64,000 nt of DNA from Salmonella bongori NCTC 12419 (GCF_000252995.1 NC_015761.1:806001-870000); one strand, 5' to 3'. Shown: positions 8,202 through 17,620, counted from the first letter of the stretch. Notes: generated from the letters alone by a model not told the origin. Numbers and translations: made by a program.

Positions 8202-9122
8202 TCAGTTCAGACGAACCGGCATTCCGGAACGATCCTGAACCGCTTGTTGTACGACGGCCTGATCGACGTCCGGCTCGTTGGTAACCGCCAGAATGCTCTT
8301 ATTGAGCGTGATCGGCACCGCTTCTTTGCCTTCAAACTGTGCTTCCGTCGTCGAGAGCGGGTTATGCACTTCAATGTAACGGCTGCCGTCCGGCTCGGTG
8401 GTGGCTTTTACCGGTTCATCGATAAACTGCACGCGAGTGCCGACCGGCACATTCTCAAACAGGAACTTAATATCATCGTTACGTAGACGCACGCAACCGT
8501 GGCTCACGCGAAGCCCGATGCCGAAATTAGCGTTAGTGCCGTGAATAGCGTACAGACGGCCAATATACAGCGCGTATAGCCCCATCGGGTTATCCGGACC
8601 CGCAGGGACGACAGCAGGCAGCGGCTCGCCAGCGGCGGCATACTCAGCGTGCATTTTTGCCGTCGGCGTCCAGGTTGGGCCGGCTTTTTTACGTTCAACT
8701 TTGGTCGTCCAGTTGATAGGCGTGTCTTTACCTAACTGACCGATACCGATCGGCAGGACGATGACGGTATTGGTACCTTTCGGATAGTAATAAAGGCGCA
8801 TTTCCGCGCTATTGATAATAATACCTTCGTGTACGGTATCCGGCAGGATCAACTGTTGCGGAATGTTCAGCACGGTTCCCCCCTTCGGCAGGAAAGTATC
8901 CACGCCAGGGTTGGCCTCCAGCATGTTAGACAACCCCATCTGATATTCCGCGGCGAAATACTCCAGCGGCTGGGTATTGCCCTCTGGAACGGTGATGACC
9001 TGGTTTTGCCCAATTAAACGACTACCATCGGTAGGCAGCGGATAAGTGACAGCTGACGCTGTTTTACAAAAACCAACTACAGCGAAAGCCGCCGCAAGAA
9101 GCGTTGTTAATTTCATATTCAT
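8202..9122 (-). CDS. ldtB: L,D-transpeptidase LdtB (YbiS)
   Basis: Periplasmic L,D-transpeptidase that cross-links Braun lipoprotein to meso-diaminopimelate of peptidoglycan. The 306-residue precursor has a signal peptide of about 24 residues (ending TASA), a LysM-like segment at about 42-90 and the YkuD catalytic domain. Active-site residues are His194 (YAIHGT) and the nucleophile Cys210 in SHGCVRLRN. Length equals E. coli LdtB. It is divergent from ybiT across 218 bp (9123-9340) containing both promoters and no other gene. Confidence 0.95.
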   Translation of the reverse strand: MNMKLTTLLAAAFAVVGFCKTASAVTYPLPTDGSRLIGQNQVITVPEGNTQPLEYFAAEYQMGLSNMLEANPGVDTFLPKGGTVLNIPQQLILPDTVHEGIIINSAEMRLYYYPKGTNTVIVLPIGIGQLGKDTPINWTTKVERKKAGPTWTPTAKMHAEYAAAGEPLPAVVPAGPDNPMGLYALYIGRLYAIHGTNANFGIGLRVSHGCVRLRNDDIKFLFENVPVGTRVQFIDEPVKATTEPDGSRYIEVHNPLSTTEAQFEGKEAVPITLNKSILAVTNEPDVDQAVVQQAVQDRSGMPVRLN

Positions 9123-9340
9123 GTTATGCGAGATTCTGTGTCAAACAGGCTAGTGGGTTGAGAATTCTGTCATGTTGGGAGCGCATTATAGGTGCATTCC
9201 CGTAAACAGGGAATTCAGATGTGTACGAAATCATGTTTTTTCCCTTAGGGTTCAGTGTAGCCCGTTGTCGTCGGGCGCGATCTTATTTCAGACTTGTGGC
9301 ATAATAAGCGGTTTGTCACATCTTTTTTCAGGATAAGCCT

Positions 9341-10933
9341 GTGTTAGTTTCCAGCAACGTTACCATGCAGTTCGGCAGTAAGCCGCTGTTTGAAAATATT
9401 TCCGTCAAATTTGGCGGCGGCAACCGTTACGGCCTGATCGGCGCCAACGGTAGCGGAAAGTCCACTTTTATGAAAATCCTCGGCGGCGACCTTGAGCCGA
9501 CGCTGGGCAACGTTTCTCTCGATCCGAATGAGCGCATTGGTAAGCTGCGTCAGGACCAGTTCGCTTTTGAAGCGTTCACCGTCCTGGATACCGTTATTAT
9601 GGGGCATGGCGAACTGTGGGAAGTAAAACAGGAGCGTGACCGCATCTACGCCCTGCCGGAAATGAGCGAGGAAGATGGCTATAAAGTCGCCGATCTTGAA
9701 GTGAAATACGGCGAGATGGACGGCTATTCCGCCGAGGCGCGCGCGGGTGAATTGCTGTTGGGTGTGGGTATCCCACAGGAACAGCATTATGGCCCGATGA
9801 GCGAGGTCGCGCCAGGCTGGAAGTTACGTGTACTGCTGGCGCAGGCGCTGTTCTCTAACCCGGACATTCTGTTGCTCGACGAACCAACCAACAACCTGGA
9901 TATTGATACTATCCGTTGGCTGGAACAGGTGCTGAACGATCGCGACAGTACAATGATCATCATTTCGCACGACCGCCACTTTCTGAACATGGTCTGCACG
10001 CATATGGCAGATCTGGATTATGGCGATCTGCGCGTCTATCCGGGTAATTATGATGAGTATATGACGGCGGCGACCCAGGCGCGTGAACGCCTGTTGGCCG
10101 ATAATGCGAAGAAAAAAGCGCAAATTGCTGAGCTACAATCTTTCGTCAGCCGTTTTAGCGCCAACGCCTCTAAATCGCGTCAGGCAACGTCACGCGCGCG
10201 TCAGATCGATAAAATTAAACTGGAAGAGGTGAAAGCCTCCAGCCGTCAGAACCCGTTTATCCGTTTTGAGCAGGATAAAAAACTGTTCCGTAATGCTTTG
10301 GAAGTGGAAGCTCTGACAAAAGGCTTTGATAACGGTCCGCTATTTAAAAAGGTCAATTTGCTGCTTGAAGTGGGCGAAAAGCTGGCGGTACTCGGCACTA
10401 ACGGCGTGGGTAAATCTACGCTGTTGAAGACCCTGGTCGGCGATCTGGATGCCGATCAGGGCACCGTTAAATGGTCGGAGAACGCCCGTATTGGTTATTA
10501 CGCTCAGGACCATGAATACGAGTTCGAAAATGACCTGACAGTGTTTGAATGGATGAGTCAGTGGAAACAGGAAGGCGATGACGAACAGGCGGTGCGCAGT
10601 ATTCTGGGACGTCTGTTATTTAGTCAGGACGATATCAAAAAACCGGCGAAGGTACTGTCCGGGGGAGAGAAGGGCCGTATGTTGTTCGGCAAGTTAATGA
10701 TGCAAAAGCCGAATATCCTGGTCATGGACGAACCTACCAACCACCTGGATATGGAATCTATCGAATCGCTGAACATGGCGCTGGAATTGTATCAGGGCAC
10801 GCTGATTTTTGTTTCCCATGACCGCGAGTTCGTCAGTTCACTGGCGACCCGCGTCATTGAAATTACGCCGGAGCGTGTAGTGGACTTTAGCGGCAACTAT
10901 GACGATTATTTGCGTAGTAAAGGGATAGAGTAA
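9341..10933 (+). CDS. ybiT: ABC-F family ATPase YbiT
   Basis: Soluble tandem-ABC protein of the ABC-F translation-factor family, 530 residues as in E. coli. Walker A motifs are GANGSGKST (about 34-42) and GTNGVGKST (second half); Walker B motifs are LLLDEPTNNLD and LVMDEPTNHLD. The second signature is LSGGEKGRM, the first is degenerate (VAPGWKLRV). The two domains are joined by a charged linker of the P-site tRNA interaction motif type (KKKAQIAELQSFVSRFSANASKS). No transmembrane segments, so it is not a transporter. ABC-F proteins gate the ribosome; the precise role of YbiT is not settled. Confidence 0.94.
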   Translation: MLVSSNVTMQFGSKPLFENISVKFGGGNRYGLIGANGSGKSTFMKILGGDLEPTLGNVSLDPNERIGKLRQDQFAFEAFTVLDTVIMGHGELWEVKQERDRIYALPEMSEEDGYKVADLEVKYGEMDGYSAEARAGELLLGVGIPQEQHYGPMSEVAPGWKLRVLLAQALFSNPDILLLDEPTNNLDIDTIRWLEQVLNDRDSTMIIISHDRHFLNMVCTHMADLDYGDLRVYPGNYDEYMTAATQARERLLADNAKKKAQIAELQSFVSRFSANASKSRQATSRARQIDKIKLEEVKASSRQNPFIRFEQDKKLFRNALEVEALTKGFDNGPLFKKVNLLLEVGEKLAVLGTNGVGKSTLLKTLVGDLDADQGTVKWSENARIGYYAQDHEYEFENDLTVFEWMSQWKQEGDDEQAVRSILGRLLFSQDDIKKPAKVLSGGEKGRMLFGKLMMQKPNILVMDEPTNHLDMESIESLNMALELYQGTLIFVSHDREFVSSLATRVIEITPERVVDFSGNYDDYLRSKGIE

Positions 10934-10964
10934 TTTCCTGCCTGGGCTACGTAGATAAAACTCA

Positions 10965-11034
10965 TGCCCGGTGGCGTTGTGCTTGCCGGGCCTACGTATT
11001 TTGGATCGTAGACCGGGTAAGGCGACGCCACTCT
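10965..11034. repeat. REP pair (BIME-like) between ybiT and the GH31 gene
   Basis: Two REP-type units are visible: GCCCGGTGGCG...GCCGGGCCTAC (10965-10995) and GTAGACCGGGTAAGGCGACG (from 11008) in the opposite sense. They sit between the convergent ends of ybiT and the glycosidase gene. Confidence 0.65.
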
Positions 11035-11049
11035 GCTGCCCGGGAATGT

Positions 11050-13413
11050 TTACCGTATCCACTCCCGCCGGTCTTCGCCGTTGACCCGCAGTGTGCGTTT
11101 TTCTTCGGCCGGTAATGATACTTTCAATGCTTTCCACGCCGGACGATAATCGCCGCGCGTGTTTATTGTCAGATCAATCGTCGTTGCGGTACAGGTCATC
11201 TCCCATTCCAGCCACAGCGCATGGCCTTCCTTATATCTCCATGATTCGCCGTCATCCTCAAACAGCAACCCTGATGATACGCCAGCGCCTTTCACCGGGA
11301 ACAGTTTTAGCTCCCGGCTGGTATCTGCGGCAGCCTTCACGTAGGCGATGCGATCGCTCAGCGGCAGACCCGCGCCTGCGCGTACCAGTAACGGTAGTTT
11401 TTCCAGCGGTGCGTCGAGCGTAATCCACTGACCGCCGCTAAACCATGCGCTGGTGTAGAAATCATACCAACCGGTTTGGTTAGCTGGCAGCCAGACGCGG
11501 CGCTTGCGCTCCCCTGGTGAGACGACGCTGGCGACCAGCATATCGCGTCCCAGCAGGAAATCGTCGCACTCCTCAAAAGTCTGCGCGTCGTGCTCATGGT
11601 CGAGAAAAGTAGGTCGTAGCATCGGCTCATCGTCAGCGTGCGCTTGCCATAACAGAGTGTAGAAGTAGGGCAACAGACGGTAGCGTAGTTCAATAGCGTG
11701 GCGAATTGCTGGTGTGACGTCCGGATACATCCACGGTTCGTTGACCGTATGATCGTCGTTCCATGAGTGGATAGTAAAACGCGGATGCATCACGCCGTTC
11801 TGTACCCAGCGCACAAACAGTTCCGGGTCTGGTTTATCCCCGGAGAAACCGCCAACATCATGGCCCAGGTTGTACAGACCGGAAAGGCTCATCCCAAGTC
11901 CCATGCGAATGTTGTAGCGTAGGGTATCCCAACTGGTGCGGTTATCGCCGCTCCAGGTCTGGACGTAGCGCTGCATCCCGGCACAGCCGGAGCGGGAGAT
12001 TAAATACGGGCGTTTCGTCGGTGCAAAGCGCTGTTGTGCCTCCAGCGACGCGCGGATCATCAGTAGCGGCATGACCGGGCGAATGTGTTTAATAGCGACC
12101 TCATTGCCAAAACCGTGGCAGCGTGCTTCGCCGTCCCACACCTCAAACTCGTTATTATCGTTCCAGGTCGCGTCAATGCCCATCTCCAGCAGCTGCGTGG
12201 TAACGCCGTTCTGCCACCAGGCAATAGTTTGCGGGTTGGTAAAGTCGAGATTGGAACCTTCATCATCCCAGAAACTGGAGCGTTCCGGGGTATCGCTTTC
12301 AGAGTCGCGGATAAATAATCCCTGTTCCGCTACGTCGTGATAGCGTGGGTGATCCTGCAACAGACACGGTTTAATGTTGGCCGCCAGATGCATCCCCGCG
12401 TCATGGAATGCCTGGCTCATTATCTTCGGTTGCGGCACCTTGTCGTAGTTCCAGTTGAATACGTAGCGCTTGCCGTTAATTGAGGTATAACCTGAAGAGA
12501 GCTGGAAGGAATCGCACGGAATGGCGTGCTCGTCGCACAGACGAATAAAATTCATCAACTGGTTCTGCGCGTCTGGCGCGTCGGTGTAATGCATGGTCGA
12601 ACCGCTATAGCCCAGACTCCATTTTGGCCCAAACAGCGTTTTCCCTGTCAGGCGTACAAAGGCTTTGGTAACGTCAAGCACACGCTCGCCGGTAAACAGG
12701 TAGTAGTCAATATCGCCTGCTTCTGCTTGCCAGCGGCGGTAGGCGGTGTGGTAGTTGTCTATCTCGTTGCCCAGATCCAGCCAGCAGCTACTGAGGTTGT
12801 CATAAAACAAGCCGAAGCTGATGTCATCGCGGCGGGTAATAGTAAATGGAATGTGTTTGTACAGCGGGTCGGTGCTGACGGCGTTGTAACCCATTGCATC
12901 AAGATTGCGCATTTCGTAGCGTTTGCCGGTACGTTGCAGATCGCCCGCTTTATCGCCCAGACCATAAAAACGTTCATCCAGGCGGCGGCTCTGGTAGTGG
13001 GCGACGCCGTCGCCGTGGGCGTTGAGCAGATAAGCGCTGGTGGGACGGTCATTCACCAACGGTTGCCATTTGCCTTCGTCGTTGCGATAGTGCCACTCAA
13101 TCCACAGCGGCTGGTGGATGGTAGCGCGCAGCGATTCGGTGGCGACAATGAGCGTGCCGTCCTGCTGGTGTAGTGTCCAGGCGGGCAGAGTAAAGCCGCT
13201 AAGGTCTTCTCGCCTGCGGCCTTCCCACGGTACATCCTCCACGGGAGCGATACTCCAGGTGCGGTTCAGCGCCAGTTCGCCCTTACGTTTTACCAGGACG
13301 CGAAACAGAGTCTCCTCCAGCACATAGAGACACAGCGTATGTTGGCCGTCGACCAGCAATTCGATATGGTGGGGGAACTGCTTTTGCACTATCCAATTTT
13401 TTAGCGTTTTCAT
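11050..13413 (-). CDS. Glycoside hydrolase family 31 (alpha-glycosidase), cytoplasmic
   Basis: A 787-residue GH31 enzyme. An N-terminal beta-sandwich domain (to ~240) precedes the (beta/alpha)8 barrel. The catalytic nucleophile is Asp419 in WNDNNEFEVW, and the acid/base is Asp490 in WSGDNRTSW, both canonical for the family. There is no signal peptide, so the substrate must enter first, and the adjacent MFS gene (14 nt upstream, same strand) probably brings it in. Start chosen is the ATG MKTLKNW; an in-frame GTG four codons earlier is possible. GH31 members hydrolyse alpha-glucosides, alpha-xylosides or related bonds; I cannot name the substrate. The locus is absent at this site in E. coli K-12. 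Confidence 0.88.
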   Translation of the reverse strand: MKTLKNWIVQKQFPHHIELLVDGQHTLCLYVLEETLFRVLVKRKGELALNRTWSIAPVEDVPWEGRRREDLSGFTLPAWTLHQQDGTLIVATESLRATIHQPLWIEWHYRNDEGKWQPLVNDRPTSAYLLNAHGDGVAHYQSRRLDERFYGLGDKAGDLQRTGKRYEMRNLDAMGYNAVSTDPLYKHIPFTITRRDDISFGLFYDNLSSCWLDLGNEIDNYHTAYRRWQAEAGDIDYYLFTGERVLDVTKAFVRLTGKTLFGPKWSLGYSGSTMHYTDAPDAQNQLMNFIRLCDEHAIPCDSFQLSSGYTSINGKRYVFNWNYDKVPQPKIMSQAFHDAGMHLAANIKPCLLQDHPRYHDVAEQGLFIRDSESDTPERSSFWDDEGSNLDFTNPQTIAWWQNGVTTQLLEMGIDATWNDNNEFEVWDGEARCHGFGNEVAIKHIRPVMPLLMIRASLEAQQRFAPTKRPYLISRSGCAGMQRYVQTWSGDNRTSWDTLRYNIRMGLGMSLSGLYNLGHDVGGFSGDKPDPELFVRWVQNGVMHPRFTIHSWNDDHTVNEPWMYPDVTPAIRHAIELRYRLLPYFYTLLWQAHADDEPMLRPTFLDHEHDAQTFEECDDFLLGRDMLVASVVSPGERKRRVWLPANQTGWYDFYTSAWFSGGQWITLDAPLEKLPLLVRAGAGLPLSDRIAYVKAAADTSRELKLFPVKGAGVSSGLLFEDDGESWRYKEGHALWLEWEMTCTATTIDLTINTRGDYRPAWKALKVSLPAEEKRTLRVNGEDRREWIR

Positions 13414-13427
13414 GTTTACATCCACTC

Positions 13428-14729
13428 TCAGGCGCGTTTTGCGCGACGTTCAGCAATAAAAGTGATCAGGAAGAAGGCGCCAATCAGGTCGAAGAAACCC
13501 ATGGCGACGAACAGTGGGTTGAAACCAATTTTGTCGGCGGTTACCCCGATAATCAGGGAGAACAAGAAGCTCGCGATCCACGCGGCAGAGCCGCGCATAC
13601 CGTTAACGGTCGCCATTTGGCCTTTATCGAATGATTCCACGACCAGTGCGCTCAACATGCAGGAGATGATCTGATGACCGAAGCCACCAATGGAGATGAG
13701 AATAATGGTGATATAGGGGTTCCGGGTGAAGGCGACGATGGCCAGTGAAATCATCAAAAATGCGCCTGTCACGGAGCTTGCAACGACCGAGTTGACGCGG
13801 GTGCAGCCGAAAATACGGGTATAGAGTCTGGTCAGATAACCGCTGGCAACGCTACCGAGATCGGCGGCGAGAAATGGCAGCCAGGCGAACATAGCAATCT
13901 GCCTGAGATCCATACCCAACTCTTTTGACAGATACAGCGGCACCCAGAAGCTCAGTACTGCCCAGGCAGGTTCCGCCATAAAAGCCGGAATGGCGATCCC
14001 ATAGAAACGTTTATCTCTCCCGACCGTTTTCAGTGCAGTGATAAACGGTAATGTTAGCGCCGGGGCTTCATCATCCTGGCGGATATAGTCCAGTTCTCTC
14101 TGGCCCAGGTTCGGGTGTTTATCCGGCGAGTTATAGAATAGCCACCAAAGTACGACCCACAGCATCGCCAGCACGCCGGTAAACATAAATGCACCCTGCC
14201 AGCCAAAAGAAGCATGGGCAAAGTAGATGATGGGGGGCGCCAACATCGCGCCGATAGAGAAACCGACGCCAGCCCAACCTGAAGCGATAGGGCGCTCGGA
14301 TTTCGGGAACCATTCGCCAATGGTTTTAGCGTTGGCTGGGGTTGCCGCCGCCTCCGCGCCGCCCATAAAAAAACGTAGAATAGCGAGATATAACCAGCTC
14401 CCGGCGCCGGCATGGAGTAAGCAGGCCAGCGCCCACAATCCGGCGCAGATCATAAAGCCGAGCTTGAGGCCAATCACGTCAATTAGCCAGCCGCACAGCG
14501 GCTGGAACAGGGTATAGGCAAGCTGGAAAGCGCCGACGATCCACGAATATTGTTCGGTAGTGATCCCAAGGCTGCTTTTCAGTTCCGGCGCCAGGATCCC
14601 CAGCGAGTTGCGAGTGATATAGTTAACGGTCACGCCAAGTAAAAAGAGGACCAGTATCCACCAGCGTAGATTTTTTACTACGCGGCGGGATTTGCTGGCG
14701 GCCATATCATTATTGATGCCCTGGCTCAT
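13428..14729 (-). CDS. MFS transporter, anion:cation symporter (ACS)-like
   Basis: A 433-residue 12-transmembrane carrier. It has the MFS loop 2-3 signature region (GWLIDVIGLKLGF) and a central hydrophilic loop (SPDKHPNLGQRELDYIRQ). It resembles the hexuronate/glucarate/organic-anion carriers (ExuT/GudP type). The start MSQGINNDMAAS has GGAG 8 nt upstream; the in-frame GTG four codons earlier lacks such a site. It is first in a two-gene operon with the GH31 gene and divergent from the LacI-type regulator. It probably imports the glycoside or glycosyl acid that the GH31 enzyme cleaves (inference). Confidence 0.85.
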   Translation of the reverse strand: MSQGINNDMAASKSRRVVKNLRWWILVLFLLGVTVNYITRNSLGILAPELKSSLGITTEQYSWIVGAFQLAYTLFQPLCGWLIDVIGLKLGFMICAGLWALACLLHAGAGSWLYLAILRFFMGGAEAAATPANAKTIGEWFPKSERPIASGWAGVGFSIGAMLAPPIIYFAHASFGWQGAFMFTGVLAMLWVVLWWLFYNSPDKHPNLGQRELDYIRQDDEAPALTLPFITALKTVGRDKRFYGIAIPAFMAEPAWAVLSFWVPLYLSKELGMDLRQIAMFAWLPFLAADLGSVASGYLTRLYTRIFGCTRVNSVVASSVTGAFLMISLAIVAFTRNPYITIILISIGGFGHQIISCMLSALVVESFDKGQMATVNGMRGSAAWIASFLFSLIIGVTADKIGFNPLFVAMGFFDLIGAFFLITFIAERRAKRA

Positions 14730-14756
14730 AACGATCTCCACTGGATGGTATAGGGG

Positions 14757-14843
14757 GTGGCGGAACAGTTATCAGAAAAATTGTTACACCACGCTTATTA
14801 ACTGTTTGATTATTATTGTTTTATTTATTAATACTTCCGCCAC
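14757..14843. promoter_or_regulatory. Inverted repeats in the MFS/LacI divergent promoter region
   Basis: Two nested inverted repeats are visible in the 298-bp divergent gap: GTGGCGGAA (14757-14765) with TTCCGCCAC (14835-14843), and AACAGTT with AACTGTT (about 14764-14806). They are candidate operator half-sites for the adjacent LacI-type regulator or a looped structure. LacI-family operators normally have a close-spaced central CG palindrome, which I do not see cleanly, so the assignment is tentative. Confidence 0.35.
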
Positions 14844-15027
14844 TTCGGGAGGAAAGTTGTTCTACCAGTTCACAATAGGAGAGTAAAAAAGCCACGAAAA
14901 GCAGGTTTTGTGCACGTTTTTTCATCGCACGTTACGGTAGGGTACGAATCTCTTTTTCAGGCCAGGCAAGATGTGTTTTTTGGGCTATGAAATTTCTTTC
15001 ATTTCTGAATTTGAAGCGGATCACAAA

Positions 15028-16131
15028 ATGGAAAAGAAGCTGAAAATCGCCGAAATTGCTGCGCGTACCGGGTTATCCGCCAGCACGGTTTCGCGCGTCC
15101 TGGCCGGGAAATCAAATACCAGCGTTCGCGCCCGTGAACACGTACTGGCCTGCGCTCGTGAGTTGGGAGTGATGGACGGAATGGCAGCAGGTCGTATGTT
15201 GCTTAACAATTTGATCATTTTTGCGCCGCCGCGGGCCTTTGATGAGCGACTGGATATTTTTTATTACCGCGTAATCCAAAGTATCAGTAAAGCGCTCTCA
15301 CCCCATGAAGTACGCCTGCGTTATTGTGCGCTGGAGGAGAATGACAGCGATCCGGCGTTGTTTCTGACCCGGATGAACGAACCGGAGACTCAGGCGGCGA
15401 TCCTGGTCGGCATTGACGATCCGCATATCCACGATCTGGCGGCAGATCTCGCCAGGCCCTGTGTGTTGATCAATTGTCGCGACGATCGAATGCGGTTGCC
15501 CTTAATAGCGCCGGATCACCGTCTGATTGGCGCTTTTGCCGCCCGCTATCTCTTTGAGATGGGGCATCGCCAGGTGATGAACGTCATGTGCCTGCGCCGC
15601 TACACGATGGAGCAGCGTTTGGCGGGTATAAAAGAGGCATGGCGGCAATACAATCTGGATTTCCAGGACGAGCGAGATTTACTGATTATCAGTAACTTCA
15701 GCGCGAAAGAAACGGAAGATAAGGTTGGTGCCTGGCTGGATGCCGTTAATGGCAGAACACTGCCGACAGCGTTATTGGTTGGCGGCGATTTTATGGCGGC
15801 AGGCGCCATTAACGCGTTGCGCCTTCGCGGCCTGCGTGTGCCGCAGGATATGTCAATCATGAGTATTGACGCCTTTAATCTGGCGGCGATTGAGGATATA
15901 CCGCTTACGGCGGTCCATGTACCACGTGACGAGCTGGGCGTTGAGGCGGTACAGATGCTGCAACAGCGTCTGATCCGCCCACATGCGCCCATCGGCTCGC
16001 TATTGCTGCATGGGCGTCTGGCGGTACGGGAGTCGGTACGACGAGTGCGCCCAGGTAAAGGGCACACCGTCGTCACAGGCGAGGGGCTGTACGACAGTCA
16101 AACGTCCATACCTAATGCCCGTTTACCGTGA
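15028..16131 (+). CDS. LacI/GalR-family transcriptional regulator of the GH31 locus
   Basis: A 367-residue regulator. The LacI-type DNA-binding domain is at residues ~4-50, with helix-turn-helix and hinge helix: KIAEIAARTGLSASTVSRVL, then AREHVLACARELG. The periplasmic-binding-protein-like effector domain follows and includes the DMSIMSIDAFNLAAIEDIPLTAV segment. The start MEKKLKIAEI is preferred over an open frame 19 codons longer because it places the helix-turn-helix at the N-terminus. It is divergent from the MFS-GH31 operon and probably represses it until the imported sugar is present (inference). Its last 34 nt overlap the convergent ybiU 3' end. Confidence 0.87.
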   Translation: MEKKLKIAEIAARTGLSASTVSRVLAGKSNTSVRAREHVLACARELGVMDGMAAGRMLLNNLIIFAPPRAFDERLDIFYYRVIQSISKALSPHEVRLRYCALEENDSDPALFLTRMNEPETQAAILVGIDDPHIHDLAADLARPCVLINCRDDRMRLPLIAPDHRLIGAFAARYLFEMGHRQVMNVMCLRRYTMEQRLAGIKEAWRQYNLDFQDERDLLIISNFSAKETEDKVGAWLDAVNGRTLPTALLVGGDFMAAGAINALRLRGLRVPQDMSIMSIDAFNLAAIEDIPLTAVHVPRDELGVEAVQMLQQRLIRPHAPIGSLLLHGRLAVRESVRRVRPGKGHTVVTGEGLYDSQTSIPNARLP

Positions 16132-17363
16132 ATATTCAGATCGCGCAGCGTGAAGCGTCCTTCCCAGGTGGTTTCATAGTCTTCGCGGGGAAAATCGGCC
16201 GGTGACGCGCCTGTCTCCAGCGCGGCTTTTACCTTACGCGCATAGGCCAGATTCTTCTCACACATTGGCGCGGCAGGAATATACATTACATTGCCCCAGC
16301 CCCGTTGATTTTCCACTGGCGCAACCGAATGGATGACATCGCAATGCCACCAGACGGAATCCCCGGCTTCCAGCGGCGGAATGCTGGTTAACGCCGCCAT
16401 CAGTAAAGGATGCCAACGTTGTGAAACCGGCAGCACCCGGCCCGGCGCGACGCCGCATAGTTCATCTTCCGGGACATCATCCAGCAGCGGGCGCAGCAGA
16501 ATATACGCCATCGCTTCCGGGATAGGGACGACATGCAGCAAACCCTGACCGGGCAGCATATCGGAGAGCGCGGTCCAGCCCTGAAAGGTGCGAAATACCG
16601 AGCATTTTGTGGTGTTATCCACCGTATACTCTTCAACTTCGGTACGGTGCGCCGCATTCCACGGATCGTACTGCTCGACCTTGCCATTAAACACGCTGGC
16701 GAATACCTGCTGATAGGCCGGAAGCAGCCAGCGCTCCAGCGCGCCGGAGTCGGTATGCGCTCCCAGCCCTTTGGACGTGGTGCCCGGCGGGCGGCGACGG
16801 ATGCGATCCGGGTAAATTATGCTGATATCCGGATTAAACCACCGCTTGCCTTCGCTCTCTGTCTGCCACAGGTGGTTGAGGAACGACTGCACCAGCGCCA
16901 TCTCTTCACTTTGGCGGGCCTGCATTTGCGCCTGCGACCAGTAGACAGGATAGATTTCAGGCCGGGAGGCGCTTAGTGTACCGAAAAAATTATCCCCCGG
17001 CCCTTTATACACTTCGTCAAAATGGTTCTTGTCCAGATAGTCGAGCATCGACTGGTCCCATGCCAGTGCTCGTTCGCGTGGAAAATGACCTTTAATCACC
17101 GCGCACCCGCGGCGCTTAACCTCGGCGCGGGTGGCATCGCTAATGTTGCCCATCGCCAGTTCGCTAAAAGGAATCATCGGCCATATCGGTTGCTCCTGTG
17201 CCTTCAGATCGTCAATTTCTGCCACCCGGGCTTCTATGGTGGCGCTCAGGCGGTTGAATATTGTCTGCACATCGCCGATTTGCGCACGCAGCGCCTGCTT
17301 CATCTGTCGAATGGCTGCTTTCGGTTCGGCGGGCAGCGCGTCGTGGGTAAAAGGAATCGTCAT
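16098..17363 (-). CDS. ybiU: DUF1479 protein YbiU, probable Fe(II)/2-oxoglutarate-type oxygenase
   Basis: 421 residues, the same as E. coli YbiU. Function is not experimentally established. The sequence carries a cupin-type facial triad: His203-x-Asp205 in GLGAHTDSGAL and His345 in DVIHSVAPV, followed nine residues on by Arg354 (ENQRG), the position that binds 2-oxoglutarate in that superfamily. This suggests a non-haem iron oxygenase; the substrate is unknown. A palindrome ACTTTCGTTCGAAAGT lies 14 nt before the ATG, in the leader or promoter, and a similar one occurs upstream of ybiV and pflE. The 3' end overlaps the LacI-type gene by 34 nt. Confidence 0.85.
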   Translation of the reverse strand: MTIPFTHDALPAEPKAAIRQMKQALRAQIGDVQTIFNRLSATIEARVAEIDDLKAQEQPIWPMIPFSELAMGNISDATRAEVKRRGCAVIKGHFPRERALAWDQSMLDYLDKNHFDEVYKGPGDNFFGTLSASRPEIYPVYWSQAQMQARQSEEMALVQSFLNHLWQTESEGKRWFNPDISIIYPDRIRRRPPGTTSKGLGAHTDSGALERWLLPAYQQVFASVFNGKVEQYDPWNAAHRTEVEEYTVDNTTKCSVFRTFQGWTALSDMLPGQGLLHVVPIPEAMAYILLRPLLDDVPEDELCGVAPGRVLPVSQRWHPLLMAALTSIPPLEAGDSVWWHCDVIHSVAPVENQRGWGNVMYIPAAPMCEKNLAYARKVKAALETGASPADFPREDYETTWEGRFTLRDLNIHGKRALGMDV

Positions 17364-17376
17364 ATCAACCTCAGTG

Positions 17377-17392
17377 ACTTTCGTTCGAAAGT
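17377..17392. promoter_or_regulatory. Palindromic operator candidate upstream of ybiU
   Basis: ACTTTCGTTCGAAAGT, a near-perfect palindrome 14 nt upstream of the ybiU ATG. It matches the element upstream of pflE in 15 of 16 positions when that element is read on the opposite strand. Confidence 0.6.
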
Positions 17393-17539
17393 GAATTTTA
17401 TTGTATATGACACTTTAAGTTAAAATTAGGTTAATGCAAGTTTAAAATATTGAAAGTGGTCACCAGAGAGACATGAGATGAAAACATAGACCGACAGCGC
17501 TTCTGGGGCCTTATGTGTTATTTATTGGGTTCAACTGCT

Positions 17540-17551
17540 TTTCATTCGAAA
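17540..17551. promoter_or_regulatory. Palindromic operator candidate upstream of ybiV
   Basis: TTTCATTCGAAA, the core of the same palindrome, about 70 nt before the ybiV ATG in the ybiU-ybiV divergent gap. The outer bases of the 16-bp version are not conserved here. Confidence 0.45.
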
Positions 17552-17620
17552 TAAATTTGTGGTTCTGCTCACATTGTTATTAAAATGTTTCTGGTCGCAG
17601 TGACAGCCAGGAGCTTAAGT

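Noticed and set aside
12526..13173. 215-codon open frame antisense to the GH31 gene
   Set aside because: Shadow frame in a GC-rich third-position context; no homology or ribosome site, and the sense strand is an unambiguous glycosidase with catalytic motifs.
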